Below are positions 42,136 to 54,040 of a DNA stretch of 64,000 nt, in pieces. Under the pieces are notes generated by a model. It was given only the letters and a program-made list of their open reading frames with translations. It did no database searches and was not told where the DNA came from. The translations under genes and the position numbers were made by a program. Origin of the DNA: Ulota crispa (taxonomy: Eukaryota; Streptophyta; Bryopsida; Orthotrichales; Orthotrichaceae); NCBI GenBank assembly GCA_963920765.1, contig OY987244.1, positions 6,636,501 through 6,700,500 of the forward strand, given 5' to 3'. Each line of letters starts with the position of its first letter. Position 1 is the stretch's first letter.

Positions 42136-43852
42136 GATTGTCAACCGATTGGTTTGTTTAACGACACTCCTTATTCTCCTCTGTATCTTATCATTTACTA
42201 GTGAAAACGTGACATACTCTCAATTTGAAAGACCAAAGTGTCGATGGCATAGAGTGTGGGACGATGTAAGTATAATTCTGGCAGCGCAGGGATTATGTGG
42301 CTTGACTCTTATTTCGAAAACCAAAGTAGGCGAGGTTGTAGATGTGTAGTAAAACACTTGCTACTGTTGGTTAGGAGATGGTTGAGGACACTAAACTGAG
42401 CAGATGGCTTATGCTCTGATATTCGTACTATGCCAGGTAAACAGTACAAAAGAATAATCATGACAGTTCTCATGCAAGGATATCCGCTTGGGAAGGAACA
42501 TTACTTACCATTTATTGAATGTCTTACTCAATAGTGAGAAGTGAAGGCGTACTTCGTTTGGACATTGGCTGGTGAATCATTTTTGCATGCCTGCTCATCA
42601 TTCGGTCATTGCACTCTTCTGCCTCTTTGTGGTATTTTTTAGATTATGCCGTATCTGAGATTCTGAATCTCTCGTTACAGATCTGAGGAAGTGTTTTTAG
42701 TATCTACATTATGGATTTGCTATGAAAAGTCCGATGCGTCTTGTGCATCATTATGAGCGGTCATGGAATTTAGTGCAAATGTTAAGAAATGGCATGAGTC
42801 AACCTAAACAGTATTTTTTGCTTTTAATTGTATTATACAAGAAGTTTCATATGAATATCAATAGTTCGTCCCTCTCGCAGTTTGGTGAGAAATGAGTTTC
42901 AAGATTTTATGACGATTGTGTTGAATGTGTTCATACTTCGCCTAATCACGATACAGACGTTTAGTGCAGTATTCCTTTGTTGTTTTGCTTCTCCTAATCT
43001 GGGCGGCTGGTGCGTGAGGCCATGTGATTTTGCATGGATTGACTGTGTAGATACTCTTCATACAAATGAAAATGTGGTTGCAAATATTGTGTGATTCAAA
43101 ATCCTTTGAAATACGGAATTTTTGCAGTGATTATGTAGTTATTCCTTTTATGAAGGTCTTATTGGCGTGACAACATTTCGTGTTGACTATATTTGCATTC
43201 TTTTTATTAACTATCCTTTTCCAGCTCTACATAGCAATGTTCTCAAGTACGACTAAATTTAGTAGCAATTGCCCCAAAAAATGAAGCGGTGTAGCTACAG
43301 TAAACATCAAAACCACATGAATTTTAGATTCCAGCATATTGAACAATGTTATTAGTAACTGGAACAACGAATGGAGATCACGTTTGGGTTCATGTCTAAT
43401 TGGATACTATATCTGGAATATTTATGTAATTTTAGACTTTGTGTGCAAGACAAAAGGAGATCTCTTGATACTAATAAAGTAATAAGGTCGTGAATGTTTT
43501 GTAGAGTTTGGTGCTTGAGATGTTTTGAAATTCCATATGTGTTGCATAGATCTCCCAATGTTCTTCATAAACTTGTCAAATATTTTTCATGTACTTCCCA
43601 CATAGATCTTCTATTATTTGCATATATATTAGATGAAAAACATAAGAAGATTTCCGAAAGTTTTACATGTGGTTTATTATTTCTGAATTTCGGATATTCC
43701 AGGATTAATTAAATAAGTTATTTTTGGAGATCTCTTTTGTCTGAAGTACTGCTCTGGCGTATATAGTGGATATTGTGAAGATTACGCAAATCATGCAGAT
43801 TCCCTGGCGTACATCCTGAATATCTACCTGGTCTTTACGGACTTCGAGCATT
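42136..43852. other. 3' UTR and spacer, nothing recognised
   Basis: The first few hundred bases may be the 3' UTR of the plastid protein gene. The remainder has short ORFs without conserved content and no visible repeat pair. Confidence 0.4.
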
Positions 43853-44787
43853 TTAACCCCTAAATGCCCAAGGCACCAGATTCTGGTGTCCAAAAAATTT
43901 CAGGAAACTTTGAAACCCGGTTGAAGTTATAGATTTTATTGTTTTGAGGTTTTTTTTTTGTGGAAAAGTTGTGCGTTGAAGTTAGCTTCATTGTTCAAAT
44001 TCAACTTCTTTCATATTTTATTTCAATTGTTTTTGGTAGAAGGTTATCTACAAGCATACATTTTCAATTGTGAATAATGTTGTGGATAGTGTTATGAATA
44101 GTGTTGTGAATAGTGTAACAGAGCCTATGAGAAGCTGCCACATTGAAAAAATGGGCATCAAGTTGAGCAAAAGGTGAAGATTTCTCTTGGGCACTCCCTC
44201 AGGCTATAAGGGCCTTTTTATTGAAATTTTGACATCTAACAAAATCTATATGTGCTTTTTGGACTAATTTCACTTGGAATGTCTTTGTTATAGAAATTAG
44301 GATCCTTTCACCATTGAATTTTCTTTCATTCATAATGATTTTTGGTCAATAACTGAAGTTGAAAATTTCTTTGTATGAGACGGTTGTGTTTTGATTGTTG
44401 CATTGTAGGCTCATTTGTGAAATTGTGGTCATGGATTTGGAAGAGGGGCCATTGGTTTTGAAGTAACAACAATAAACACTAAAGCATCCTAAGTGGTTGT
44501 TTCCCAATTTTGTGTTTAAAAGTTGCCAATTTGCATTAGAAATTTTGGGCAGCTAAAAAAAAAGCAAAAAACTCCATACTCATCATCATTCAATCACAAA
44601 TATCTTAAAATCTGCATGGGCCATTTTGAACTCTTTTTGGATAGTACCATTTAGAAACCTTAAAGTTCAAGATTCAACGATTACAATTTCTTTTTGATGT
44701 TTAATGATAATCTTATAAGGACAATTCAAAAACTTCAAAACTACCTTCTGAAAACGAGAAAAACACCCTTGGGCATTGAGGGGTTAA
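43853..44787. mobile_element. TTAA-type element, GGCACCAGATTCTGG family
   Basis: Left end TTAACCCCTAAATGCCCAAG (TTAA 43853-43856) followed by the small palindrome CACCAGATTCTGGTG. Right end CCCTTGGGCATTGAGGGGTTAA, TTAA at 44784-44787. Length 935 bp. The interior matches 54041-55020 in reverse complement nearly end to end (agtgttgtgaatagtgt, tctcttgggcactccct, gtcatggatttggaagaggg). No transposase. Confidence 0.85.
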
Positions 44788-45889
44788 CATTGACATAAGG
44801 AGAAAGATATTTATCCTTTGGTATGATATTTTCTAGAAAGCGTGAATGCTGTAGATCTTTGTCAAACTCAAGTAAAGGTCCAATCACACAGGTTCTTATG
44901 AAGGTACTGGAAAAACTATGTAAAAGTGGTATAGAAATATAAATTGCTCTTTTCACACCATGTGGGGCTGGGAGGCTTGGTAAGGGCTCCTGGGATAGGA
45001 ACTAGGGAAGACATGTTCATATAACATATCTATTTCCCAGTCACAATGCGTAAAACTGAGCGTAATTTTTTATTGTTCACACACACCATAGATTGGGTTC
45101 TGATTGTTGAGAATTGAGGCTCTAGAGGAAGTTGGTGCGATGCAGGCATTGTTCCCATTAGAAAAAATATGAGTCCCTCACAAGGCCCCTAAGAACACCT
45201 CTCAAGGAGTCTCCTTAATTGTTTTAATTTATATTTTGGAGTAATGAAATTTCCTTACATCCTACTATGTCTTTGACTACAATCATGACTCATATTGGTT
45301 TGTGGTGTCACAATTACATGTACATATTACCATGGTCATTTTTCTCTATATTTAAATCTTTAACTTAGTACTTGTGAGGGTAACCTTAGTTATGATTGTG
45401 TACAATAGTAGGAGAATAATTAAGAAATTGTGACATAATACTAGATTGCCATTTTCTATTCATAATTTTTGTAATGTTCAATAGGAAAATCATATGAAGT
45501 AGAGACACTTCACACAAGCTTTTAATGTACCCAATCTAGGCCCAATAAATGTTAAGAGAGACCATTCTTAAGGGCCATATGAAAGGTTCATATTTTTTCT
45601 AATATAGGCGGCACTCTTTCATACTTGATATCAATGTAGAACTTTACAAAACAGCGTCCAACAAAATTGGACATCAATAAAATTCCTTGATTTTATATTT
45701 ATGTAAAAATTGCAACTTGACCAATCTTTGCGTAATTCATACGTTAGGCTTGGACACAAACATCGCTCTCCAAGCTAGCTGCATGTCAATTTGGCACTAA
45801 GAATGCCGCTTGGTCTAAACGTGACATTTGGGATACTCAATTACAACCGCTCATAAAACCCGAGAAGCACCTTGTGCAAATGTACCTTA
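44788..45889. other. Spacer, nothing recognised
   Basis: Mixed AT-rich sequence. No ORF with family resemblance, no RNA gene and no terminal repeat pair noticed. Confidence 0.35.
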
Positions 45890-46700
45890 AGGGGCAGTTC
45901 ACACTATGTCCCACTTCTCATGCCATGTCCCATTGTAATCTGATAATTCCATTGTTGTAAAGTTAAAAATTTGGAATTGGCATTTCCCACTACGTCTCAA
46001 GTTTCATGTCCCAATTCATTGTATTATGCTTATAAAGGTAGCCTTTTTTGGAAACTTAGTGTACAAAAAGGTGGGAATTCACTCAAGATTTGGATCCATA
46101 CTTTTGGTAGACCAAAATTTCAGCCCAACACACACTAATATGTTTTCATAAAAATTTCATAGCTTTTTTATTACTTTTTTTTGCCTCAATAACTCAACAA
46201 AGTTAGGGTCTCACATTGAAGTGAAACTTGCAAAGATGGGATGTGGGACATAGTGTGAAGTGTGAACTACACTAATAATGGTATTTAGTGTTATGTTACC
46301 AATAGTGTTACCTGCACTTTTACTACACATATTCTAAATCTCAACTAGTTTACATTTAAAATTGCCTTCTTTTTGTGCACATCACTCTTTGTTGCCTCCT
46401 CTTCTTGTCCTTAATCCCTTGTAGATTAGGATTTTGGCTATATAAATGAAAATTTGTGTTAGCTATCTAGATATTAACACATAAATTTAATTTATATTTT
46501 TTTGTTGTAATAAAAATGAACCAACTTCTAACACTAAATATAAACTTGTAAAAAAATATATATTCCCAAAAATTACTATAGTTGACAAATAGTGTATAGA
46601 TTGACATTTAGTGTTGATAACATTAAGAGGATTGTTGACATTTAATGTTGGGGTTCATGATTAGTGTTGCCAACACTAAATACCATTATTAGTGTACTCC
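45890..46700. mobile_element. Harbinger-like element interrupted by another element
   Basis: Left end AGGGGCAGTTCACACTATGT follows TTA (45887-45889). Its complement 'ggacatagtgtgaagtgtgaac' ends at 46267, is cut by the element at 46270-46694, and resumes as 'tactcc' before TTA (46701-46703). Rejoining gives GTGAAC-TA-CTCC, matching the left terminus. Same family as 30641-32664. Confidence 0.7.
46270..46694. mobile_element. Nested element with TA duplication and CACTAATAATGG ends
   Basis: Inverted ends CACTAATAATGGTATTTAGT and its complement, flanked by TA at 46268-46269 and 46695-46696. Removal restores the end of the surrounding element, which confirms the 2-bp TA duplication. TA suggests Tc1/mariner rather than CACTA, despite the first five bases. 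Confidence 0.7.
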
Positions 46701-47464
46701 TTACTACTATTGGAGCATTTGACTCTCTTATGAACTTGATAGTGGATGCTTAGTGAACAGTTTGAGCAAGGATTCAAAAAATTGCATCTTTGTTAATTTT
46801 ATAGTGATGTTATTATGATCTTCTAGAACAATGGGAGATTCTTTTTCTACTTGAGAGCAGTAATACTAAATGCAAATTTTGAATATGTCTCATGTGGCTC
46901 AAAACATTGCTTAATGTGCTAAAAACTCAATTGTAACATCGTGGTAGCCGCAGTTTTTGTAGGCATAAATAAAATGTGGTAGAAGTTTTGCTAAACTTCT
47001 AGCCACTTTTGAGAATATTGTTTGAGAATGGCGCATCAATACTACAAGGAACTTTTGATTTGTTTCATCAAGGCACATGTATTCTGCATGTCAAGAGAAA
47101 TGGTTCAAATCATCCATGTGTACATGTTCATCTGTAAATTCATTTATATTATTAACTTTCATCCAAAATTTGATGCAGCTATGAGCTACATCGAGAAAAA
47201 AACCCCAACGACATTCAATATCAATACTGTTGCAAAGGCTTAACAGTATAATATTGATTCAATACTGCAACAGTATTGCAATGTATTGTTATGTATACAA
47301 TACTACTATATGTAAACAATATTGCATATTATATACAAAAGCAGTATTGATATAGTAAAGAGAGACGTATATTTCAATATCAAATAATCATTGCGTCTCC
47401 ATAGTATAATATTGAATTAGTGTTTTTGCAGTGTATTCATTTTACTTTAAAAAATGAAATAAAA

Positions 47465-47597
47465 ATAAATCTTCCCGCCACACAAGCAGTCTATTGGTAG
47501 TCTGCCAAGCAGGCTATTTGGGCCACTCAGGTGGCCGCCCATGAGATTTGATCCCTAAGCCTTCTTGGTGAAGTCCCAAGGACTCTACCATTGCATC
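47465..47597 (-). mobile_element. Putative tRNA-derived SINE
   Basis: On the - strand the head reads GCAATGGTAGAGTCCTTGGG and, about 30 bp later, GGATCAAATCTC. These resemble the pol III A box (TGGTAGAGTCC) and B box (GGTTCRANNCC), with the spacing of a tRNA head. The tail runs into a T/A-rich segment, and the 130-bp body is distinctly GC-richer than its surroundings. No acceptor-stem pairing, so not a functional tRNA. No second copy is in the window. Confidence 0.45.
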
Positions 47598-49782
47598 GTA
47601 CAATATAATCAATGAATATAGAGGATTTCAAACAATATTTAGCTAGTTTTCTTGATTCTTCTTCGTTTGATTTGTAAAATCAGTAGATTTTGGAGGCCAT
47701 TTCAGCAAAGAAAAACAATTTCTTTCATAAAATCGTGTACTACAAAAAGTTGTAAAATTAAGTTAAATTTCATTTAAAAAAATTGTTTCAGATTTTGATA
47801 TTTCAATTAAGAATTATGTACAAAGCTAAGAGAGGGTGTTTGAAAATGTTCAAGAAAAATTCCTTTTCAATCCCTCTTAGAACTTTGCCCATAATTTATT
47901 ATTAGAAGCTCAAAATCTCAAATGGATTTTTGGAAATGAAAGTTTACTATTGGGGAGGTGACTCTCCAATTTCTAGTAAATTACGTGAGATAAAAAATAT
48001 GGTCAATTTTATTCATTGGATGTAAAATTTATATTTTTGTTAGAAATACCATAGCGCCAAAAATTTGTCTATTACTTCATTATATGTAAATAGGGTGGTG
48101 AACAATGCCTTCATTTTAGAATTTCGTAGAAAAAAAATAGGGTAGGAAACATAGGATCCTCTGGTAAGAGTTTAGTATGATGAGTTTGATTATTATTGTT
48201 TGACAAGTTTGAATGAAAAATTAAGTATGTTATGTCCAAGTTTTGAAAAGAATGGAGGGGTGTTTGTTCATAATTACTTCAACATCTAAGCTTGCGTGTG
48301 CAAGCTTGTGTGTGATGTGGGATTGTGATAGGTTTTTTGCTTAAGCTTGTGTGTGGTGGGGAACTATAATTGGTTGTTTGCATAAAATTGTGTGTGGTGT
48401 GGGACTGATTGGTTGTTTGCTTCAGCTTCATGTTCTTTGCTGCATTTTCTCATTCAAAAGTGATTTTTTGTAATTCAAATGCTTGTTAGGGCCAAAGTCT
48501 TTTATAAACTCATTGTATACCCATAATTTTTTCTTATGATACTTTTGTGTTTGTAAAAAAAATAGGGTTTGAAAAATTAGGTCATATAACCATTTAGAAA
48601 TTAGCATAGGGTACCCTAAAATACACTAAAGTAGCTTTTTATCTAAAGAAAGGGAGGAAAAAATTACCTTAAAAAATCTCAATACCCCCCATTTAATTAC
48701 CCCATTATTGGAGGTGGTATCCAATCGTAAAAGGGTGTGACCCCCCCCCCCCCAAGAGTTTACTTGACTCAAAAACTTTTTATTGATCATTTTTTCTAAA
48801 AGAATATTTCAATATTCCAAAATGGCCACCAAATTTTGCTAAGTTTAGAAAACATTGAATTATGAATGGTTAAGTTTTTATTTTAATCCATTGTACAATA
48901 CCCTCCAAGAAATCTTGCAATCCCACTACGAGGCTAATAAAAAGTGTGTAAATCTAATTTTCCTAAAATTAAAATTAGGTTTGACAAACCAAATGAACCA
49001 TCATACTCAAATATGTAGTAGTCATAATATAAGGTCAATTAGTAAAATATAATTGTAATTTTCAAATATATATTAAATAACATTTGGGAAGGCAACACCT
49101 TCAGCTCCACCCATTCTTCACCTCCCAAGGTGAAGAATGAGTCTTCTTCATCTTTGAAGAATGGGCCCTCCACATTTTAAAGCGAGAAAATCAAATCCCT
49201 ATTCTCTTGCAGTACTTGTGCAATATTGTTTTAATACAATTTTTTTATTGTAAATTGTACAATTGCAAAGTGCATTCCGAACAAGTCTTAGTGAAGAATA
49301 TTGTTGTAGACAATATGACAACAATACTAAATTCTTCAATACCATTTAGGTATATTCTTAGTAATGCAACAATATTGTAATGAGTTACAATTGCATCAAT
49401 ATTGCAACAATTGGAAATGTTGCAATATTGCAACAACAACTATTTCCTTAGAATTGAATAACTACATAGTTTGTACTACATAAATAATTCTAAAACACCT
49501 AATTCTTCAATGTTGATTCAATATTGAGTAGCTATATCTTGTGTTATGCATTGATACTACATGATAGGTTAGCATTGATGCAATATTGTTGCAATGGGGG
49601 GGGGGGTACTTTCCCAATGTAATGCCTATTTGAGAGGAGTTTGACAATCTCATCTATTTTTTCTTTTGACGTTTATCTAGTGTTAAGGTAACAAGTGTTG
49701 AAATGAGGTAAGATTACAACAAACGTTTGTCTCAAAAAGTTACTTGCATCAATCCATTGAGAGCCTTCTAATAGTTTTATGG

Positions 49783-50237
49783 GAAAATCTAATAAATACC
49801 CTTGTGTTCTGCAATATTTTGATGAATATTCTTGCTTTTTAGGAAATTGCAAGGATATTTTTGAGAATCTAGGGGTTTATAAGAGTCCAAGGAACAACTA
49901 GTTTGCGATTTTGGCAAACAAATCCTTGGTCATAATGTTGTCATCTTCTTTTTATTTGGCGTCAAATTTTATTGGTATGCAATCATCATGGCCTCAAAAA
50001 TGTGTTGGCTTTGTACAAGTAACTTTGATTGATGTTTGTTATGTGATCAACAATGCAATTCACATAGCGCTTGTGGATGCACGCATTCATGGGCGTATGC
50101 AACTTTTTTTTTGTGACAAACAAGAATGTTAATAGTTTTCCCTCTTAGAAATCTCTATGGGGCATCCCCACAATTTTTGAAACACCAAAAATATCCATCA
50201 AAGTAATGCAAAATTCAAGGATATTTATCAGAATTTA
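49783..50237. mobile_element. Diverged fold-back related to 21894-22210
   Basis: Left 'gggaaaatctaataaatacc', 'gcaatattttgatgaatatt' and right 'aaatatccatcaaagtaatg', 'caaggatatttatcagaatt' are imperfect inverted repeats with the same layout as the elements in MED33 intron 13 and the isomerase intron. The central 73-codon ORF has no recognisable content. Confidence 0.5.
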
Positions 50238-51502
50238 TCTTGTCTTACTTGTCTTATAGTATGTAAATAACAAAGTTGTTTTAAACTCTGTGAGCAACTC
50301 AGCAACCTTGGAATGTGGTAATTTGTGTGAACAATCCTTTAGTGATGTTTTATAATAGGAATTGAGGCTATCAAAATTTGGGGCCATTTGTATATAAGCT
50401 CCATCTAATATAGCATCAAAAAAACCTCCAAGTTTTCATTAGTTTAAACATACAATGGAGATAGTTTTCTTTTGTGTTTAAAAAGCCTTGAGGTCATAAG
50501 TACAAGCCTTGAAAATTTCAGAAAAATAGGAATAAAAGATGAGAATAAAATCGAGTTATTGAGATTTCTATTCCACCTTAAGGTGTTGGTTGTTGAAAAA
50601 AACCACTTGCTATGTGAATTATTGTATTTTAATTGAAGCTTGTCAAGGGCGCTAGCTAGAGTCACAAAATTGGCCTTCTATTTTTGATGAATTCAATGAC
50701 GAGGCAAGGCTTGATATATTCTTTTGCTCATTAAATCATTTTCAAGTTGTGGTTCTAAATTCTATTTGAAAATCTTGAGGTTAATTTCAAAAATTGTAGT
50801 AATTAGAGACAAAAATTGGAAAGCCAAACATGAGAGTCAACAGAAAGTGAGTTTTTTGGTTAATGCAAGATCCGCATTTAACTTTTTGCAAATCTTTTTT
50901 TTTCATTATGTGGATTTTAGTATAGAGAAGCTTCATTTCTTATTGACAAGAAAATGCTCAAAATTTCCGTTATTTAGTTTGGGTCAATCTAACTCTCTTA
51001 AACTATTATAGACTAATTTAATGGATTCGAATCCAAATAAAATTTCAAAACTTCCAAATTCAACTTACCATGCTAACTTTTTGAATTTCCTACATTTTTT
51101 CCCAGGTGAAAATTTCACAAGCTCTTTTGCCCTTGAGGTTCAACATAAAGAAAAATAAGGGATTTGATGAAAAAATGGAGGTGGGTCTTGCATTTGCTAA
51201 AAAAAGCATATGTTCGGATCAATTCTAGTGCATGCTGAATTGAGATTTGCTAAAGCTCTAAAACAACTAAAGCTATTACACCAAAATCATCATGTACTAT
51301 AGGGTTCATATTGTTGTAGTCCAAATATTTTTATCTATTGCTTCAAATCACTACAACAAACAAGTTCACAAAGCCTAAAGCTTGCATCCTTGAGAAGCTT
51401 GTATTTACTTTCAAATTACTTACTAGTATTGCTATTTTGGAGAAATTTAATCCACAATAAGTTGAAAAAAAAGATAAAAATTAGTAATACGCCTTAAAAA
51501 TA

Positions 51503-52244
51503 GGGAACTGCTACATCATCACAATTTTTGACTGAATCCACCACATTGCACCATGTTGGAAGTTACATAAAAAAATTGCAAATTTTACATTTATTGGATG
51601 ATCATTTCATAATGATGGCAAATGTATTTATTCTAAGATTATGTATTTTTTAAATTATGGAAGTTTAGCCAAGTAAAAGAAAGAAGGAAGGGAAGAGTGG
51701 ACAAAAAAAAGAAAAAAGAACAAAAAGAGAGGATAAAGAAAATGAAAAAGAAAAAGGAATAGTAGAGTATGTCTGTCATCATCATTAACCCTTAAACATT
51801 TGCTTAGTGGCCGTGGCATGCCCACACTGTTTTGATTGATGGGCACCAATAGTATTGCTTCTAAAAGTTTCAGAAGTCATTAATGCATGCCGACCTCACA
51901 AAAATTGCAATAAGGGCAGCTTGGGACCTACCACCATGATTTTGAATTTTCTCTCAATTTGGGTTACCTAAAAATATGAGCATATTTGATAAGATTGTTT
52001 TTTACCTTCTATGATGGATCATGTGTTTACGGTCACTTTGTAAAAAAAATCAGATGAAAAACGACTTTTTTTGTTGTACAAAATGTTTTTTCAAGGCTAG
52101 AGGACAATAATCGTCCTCATGGACGTTTAGGGGTTAAATAATCTTCTACTAAATACAAAAAATTCCTACTTTCTTATGGAACTTCTAAGCATGGTGCAAT
52201 GTGGTGGGCTTAGCAAAAATCATATAGCGGATTTAGCAATCCCC
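51503..52244. mobile_element. hAT-like element with perfect 8-bp duplication, interrupted
   Basis: Flanked by TAAAAATA on both sides (51495-51502, 52245-52252). Ends GGGAACTGCTACAT and GATTTAGCAATCCCC are imperfect inverted repeats. The interior aligns with 8144-8472 (tccaccacattgcaccatg, ttattggatgatcatttcat, gcatggtgcaatgtggtggg). The 353-bp segment 51785-52137 is a later insertion absent from that copy. Confidence 0.82.
51785..52137. mobile_element. TTAA-type element nested in a hAT-like element
   Basis: Begins TTAACCCTTAAACATTTGCT and ends CATGGACGTTTAGGGGTTAA, with TTAA at 51785-51788 and 52134-52137. The host reads catcatca-TTAA before it and TTAA-ataatc after it; the uninterrupted relative at 8372-8390 reads catcatta-TTAA-atgatc with a single TTAA. 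The interior matches 56383-56756 (tctcaatttgggttacctaa, atcagatgaaaaac). No transposase. Confidence 0.92.
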
Positions 52245-52312
52245 TAAAAATACTGTGGTCCACACCATATGGTGATTGTGGTATCATGTAAAGTGGCGCT
52301 TAACTTTTTTTC

Positions 52313-52372
52313 TAGGGTTTTGCCCTTCGTAGCAGGTACTATTTCCGAAACCCTAATCCTTGCCCATATAAA
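52313..52372 (+). promoter_or_regulatory. Telo-box / site II / TATA promoter
   Basis: AAACCCTAA at 52348-52356 (telo-box), TGCCCA at 52361-52366 (complement of a TGGGCA site II element) and TATAAA at 52367-52372 lie in close order. An inverted telo-box TAGGGTTT is at 52313-52320. This set is typical of plant promoters for ribosomal proteins, translation factors and snoRNA hosts. A pyrimidine-rich start region (cttccccactatcg) follows at 52380. Confidence 0.55.
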
Positions 52373-52379
52373 CCCGAGG

Positions 52380-54040
52380 TCTTCCCCACTATCGTATCTT
52401 CTCTCCCGCCGTTGATGGCCGAGCTTGCCCTTCTCTCAACGCCACTTCGTATGCGGACTGCTCTCCGCCTCGTTCTCGGGTTCTCCGTCTCGGTTGTGAA
52501 ATCTTGTAACGTTTGTTCTCGATTTTCACGGAGGCCTCTTTCGTCGTGTGTTGTGGAAGTTAGGTATTTGCAGTTGGTTTCTATCGCGTGTAGGCTCAAC
52601 TGATAATAGTAAATATCTCAGTATGCTTTGACGGCCTCAGAAAGCTGATGCAATACAACAACACTACGATCGATAATGCTTGTCTCTTATCTCCGCCTTT
52701 TGTAGAGCGCCGCTCATGAGAAAATCTATGTATCACATTTTGTCACTGAAACCGGTTGTAGGTCAAGGTGCACCATTCTATCTTCTCTCTGAGGTGAGCT
52801 CCTATAGTTTCATGTGCACAATGCACCCCGGGCAGTTCAAACTTCGTAGGTTAAAATGTCGCTAAGCATGTGTTAGCGTAATCCAAACCTAGAGTTGGCT
52901 GCTAAGTTGATGAACAGTGACACGGAGCCTGTCTCTTGATACTTGCATTATGTCTTTCATCCTTATTGCAAGTGTTCATATGAGCAGGTATGTAGTCTCT
53001 ATTTCGATGTCTTTTAAGGGAAAAAGAAATGTTCGGTATGTCTCTTATCTTTATTGCAAGTGTCCATATGAGCAGGTTCGTAGATGAGTCGATGTGTTTA
53101 AGGGAGAAAGAAATGTTCGGTATTTCTCTTATCTTTATTGCAAATATCCATATGAGCAGGTGTGTAGATGAGTCGATGTTATTAAGGAAGAAAGAAATGT
53201 TCGATATGTCTCCATATTGCAAGTGTTAATGTGAGCAGGTGTGTAGACTTTATTTCGATGTTTTTAAGGAAGAAAGGAATGTTGGGTTCTCGGTGATGAC
53301 GACTTGTAGATGACGAATCTGAGCTTAAGGCGTAAGTGAGGGTTAGCAGAGCTGGCTACACGGTGTTTTATTGTGTAGTCATGTGAACCTGCCGGATCTT
53401 ACTAACCGCTGGCTTGCCAGTTGCTTTGAAGCATAAACGAGGCATTTGTCTGAGAGAATCAAAAAAAGTCTGTCCATGCTGTTTTGGTTTTAGGTCATGT
53501 CGAGGCTGAGGATGTTGTCTAATAATCTTTGAGACCTGATTTGCTTGACGGCAATGTTGATATCCAGCAGACCCTGAAGGCCTCATCTCTTTAATATTTT
53601 CCATTTCAATGTAGTGTACGTTTTTGCTTTGGATTGATGTTTTGTACTGGTCTTGGTCTTGGTTTGTCCGCCTCACCTTTAAGGCAGAGCATCAGAGCGG
53701 CTGGGCTTGAAACACCACGGCAATGGCTTTGGAATGCTTTGAGGTGCATGGCAAGAAGGATGTCAACCCCTCCGGGATCTAGTGATGTTCGATGATCTAA
53801 GAACCTCGAAAGGGTTGCAACAGTGGCATACACACATGCTAGTTTGTATTAGGTTAGCCTTCCTTTTCAACCGAAGTGTGCTGCAGAACCAGCTCTACAC
53901 TGCATTTCAGATGGAAAGAATGATTACTGGACATAAGAGCATCACTCACTACGCGTCCTCGTTTAAAACGGATGGATGGCTTGTTTGTTGCCGCTGGCTT
54001 GCAAAATTGCCCCACCTGTTTTTCATAATGGATGAACGTG
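52380..54040 (+). other. Probable transcribed unit of unknown product
   Basis: Composition becomes gene-like directly behind the telo-box promoter and returns to spacer type at the TTAA element 54041. The first ATG ORF (52415-52603, MAELALLSTPLRMRTALRLV...) has no recognised domain. GTGAGC donor-like sites occur (e.g. 52793). A frame ending FEVHGKKDVNPSGI stops at 53780-53782. I searched by eye for box C/D snoRNAs (e.g. TGATGAC...CTGA at 53296-53325) and found none with plausible length and terminal stem. Could be a non-coding or snoRNA-host transcript, or a fast-evolving gene. Confidence 0.35.
52949..53288 (+). repeat. Four tandem repeats of about 84-88 bp
   Basis: Units starting at 52949, 53037, 53121 and 53205 share 'ttattgcaagtgt', 'atatgagcaggt', 'tttcgatgt' or 'agtcgatgt', and 'gaagaaagaaatgttcg'. 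The fourth is the most diverged. They lie within the probable transcribed unit, where AGCAGGT could act as repeated splice-like sites. Confidence 0.85.

Larger units (their letters stand above)
46704..51502. other. AT-rich spacer with relic repeats
   Basis: No gene recognised. Noted here: a putative SINE (47465-47597); about three direct repeats of 'gcttgtgtgtg...gtttgcttaa' type at 48290-48430; a C15 run at 48740-48754 and G9 near 49600; stretches rich in 'caatattg' at 47220-47440 and 49210-49440. ORFs up to 95 codons have low-complexity translations. Confidence 0.4.

Noticed and set aside
47543..47590. Functional tRNA gene
   Set aside because: Only box-like motifs are present; acceptor and anticodon stems do not pair. 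Kept as a putative SINE.
53290..53330. Box C/D snoRNA (TGATGAC ... CTGA)
   Set aside because: The distance between the boxes is only about 25-30 nt and there is no convincing terminal stem.
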